Assembly (NCBI RefSeq): GCF_021556475.1
Contig: NZ_JAKGBZ010000016.1
Location: 16,115-80,114 of the forward strand
Reading direction: 5' to 3'
DNA: 64,000 bases
DNA from: Acidiphilium iwatense
Lineage (GTDB): Bacteria > Pseudomonadota > Alphaproteobacteria > Acetobacterales > Acetobacteraceae
Position 1 is the first letter of the stretch, and every line of letters starts with the position of its first letter. Below are positions 63,202 through 64,000 of this stretch, piece by piece. The position numbers and the translations under genes are program-made. The notes under the pieces are model-generated. The model saw only the letters and a list, made by a program, of their open reading frames with translations, did no database searches and was not told the origin of the DNA.

Positions 63202-64000
63202 CTATTTTTCGGGTTTGTAGACGTAGAGCGCGCCCGCCTTGCCGGCATAGGCGTAGACATTATGCGTTACCGGATCGACCGTGCCGGTGTGAGTCAGGCC
63301 GACCCCGGTCGAGACGAACGTCACCGGCTTCATCGTGTTCGCGTCGTAGACATTGAAGCCCTTGCCCGCGCCTTCAAAGGCATAAACCAGGCCAAGCTTG
63401 GGGTCCCACTCCACTTGGTCGATGCCGGACTTGGCAGGCAGATGCTTGAGCACCTTGAGCGTGTCCGCGTTGAGCACGAACATACCAGCGCTCGTCGTGC
63501 CGACCCAGACGGCATTTGTTTTAGGATCGTAGATCTGTCCTTTGGTGCCGTCGAGCTTGGTGACCTTTATGTGCAGATTGATCTTGTGCATGATCTTGCC
63601 GGTCGTCGCATTCAGCGATTCTTCCCAGGAATCGTCGGGCATATACAGAATGTTCTTGGACGCAACCAACCTACCGACATCCGGGCCGCCTCCCTTGGTC
63701 GGGACGAGCGGGAACTTGGTCTCGAATTTCGGGTCCTTGCCGGTGCTGTAGACATCGACCCAGTTGTTATCGTCCATCGCCACGTAGAGTTTATGCGTGG
63801 CGGGATCGAGCCACATTCCGTCCGGCGAGGTTCCGACGGTGGTGACCCGGTTGACGATTTTCCAGTCTTTCTTCGAAATCACCACGATCTGATTGGTCTT
63901 TCCGGGACCTTGAGCGGCAGTCCAGTAGACGTAGTGGGCATCCGAGGCGTGGCTGTTCGGCGCCGGAATTGATTTCCAATGGTGGACTACTTTGTTCGTG
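63202..64000 (-). CDS. YncE-like beta-propeller protein, 3' part only
   Basis: The frame stays open from the stop at 63202 to the window edge, so the gene begins beyond position 64000. The 265 visible residues are propeller blades of about 40 residues: VVISKKDWKIVNRVTTVGTS then PDGMWLDPATHKLYVAMDDN, NILYMPDDSWEESLNATTGK, VWVGTTSAGMFVLNADTLKV, LGLVYAFEGAGKGFNVYDAN and HNVYAYAGKAGALYVYKPEK. This matches the YVTN/YncE family, usually periplasmic. Function unknown; the blades often bind ligands or metal. It precedes the efflux operon on the same strand. Confidence 0.85.
   Translation of the reverse strand, partial: TNKVVHHWKSIPAPNSHASDAHYVYWTAAQGPGKTNQIVVISKKDWKIVNRVTTVGTSPDGMWLDPATHKLYVAMDDNNWVDVYSTGKDPKFETKFPLVPTKGGGPDVGRLVASKNILYMPDDSWEESLNATTGKIMHKINLHIKVTKLDGTKGQIYDPKTNAVWVGTTSAGMFVLNADTLKVLKHLPAKSGIDQVEWDPKLGLVYAFEGAGKGFNVYDANTMKPVTFVSTGVGLTHTGTVDPVTHNVYAYAGKAGALYVYKPEK

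Noticed and set aside
1..64000. tRNA, rRNA, CRISPR arrays, prophage or integrase genes
   Set aside because: No tRNA cloverleaf with T-loop GGTTCGAATCC-like core, no rRNA blocks, no regularly spaced repeats and no phage or recombinase families were recognised anywhere in the window.

Overview
The window is high-GC, densely packed DNA from an alphaproteobacterium. Gene content and order (rpoD-dnaG-yqeY-carA-carB-greA, an alpha-type SspB, Fur next to OlsB, a Hint_2 protein, a two-subunit NAD-formate dehydrogenase) suggest Rhodospirillales, most like an Acetobacteraceae acidophile of the Acidiphilium/Acidocella type. That placement is inference from family knowledge, not from a database search. 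Neighbouring genes very often overlap by ATGA or GTGA, so translational coupling is the rule. I recognised no rRNA, tRNA, CRISPR array, prophage or transposase gene.

Left part (1-13954): the 5' end of an RluA-type pseudouridine synthase, an ABM-like protein, an ArsR-family remnant, a GNAT acetyltransferase, a 278-bp MITE-like element, then rpoD, dnaG and yqeY on the minus strand. On the plus strand come carA, carB, greA and ilvA. CarA carries an extra N-terminal helix-turn-helix domain. carA and carB are separated by an AT-rich island holding an orphan gene and a hairpin-rich leader.

Molybdenum/tungsten region (13965-23384): formate dehydrogenase (FdsA plus a fused FdsG-FdsB subunit) on the minus strand, divergent from mobB, moeA and a WtpA-type molybdate/tungstate ABC transporter. 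A second cofactor cluster at 52626-57333 encodes a degenerate MoeA-like protein, a MoeA-periplasmic-binding-domain fusion, FdhD and MobA. Together they could import the oxyanion, build the bis-MGD cofactor, insert it and load it into the formate dehydrogenase. The subunit layout matches the tungsten formate dehydrogenase FDH1 of Methylorubrum.

Middle (23385-45539): HisN-like phosphatase and a tandem-domain cytochrome c; kdsB-pheA; a Hint-domain protein; MaoC-hrcA divergent from rph-rdgB; a glutathione S-transferase; a Met-rich exported protein with a 39-residue membrane peptide; an ada/2OG-oxygenase pair; a fatty-acid hydroxylase; an epimerase divergent from a LysR regulator; a methyltransferase; purD and xseA; an ECF sigma/anti-sigma pair; fur-olsB; and sspB.

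Right part (45557-64000): class I fumarase, then a queuosine operon (VOC protein, VUT transporter, queA, tgt, queF, queG), mscL, two palindromic elements, the second cofactor cluster, and an RND tripartite efflux operon. The window ends inside a YncE-like beta-propeller gene. A family of short terminal-inverted-repeat elements (1768-2045, 23508-23550, 33307-33426) is scattered through it; two copies end 2-4 bp from the start codon of a gene.
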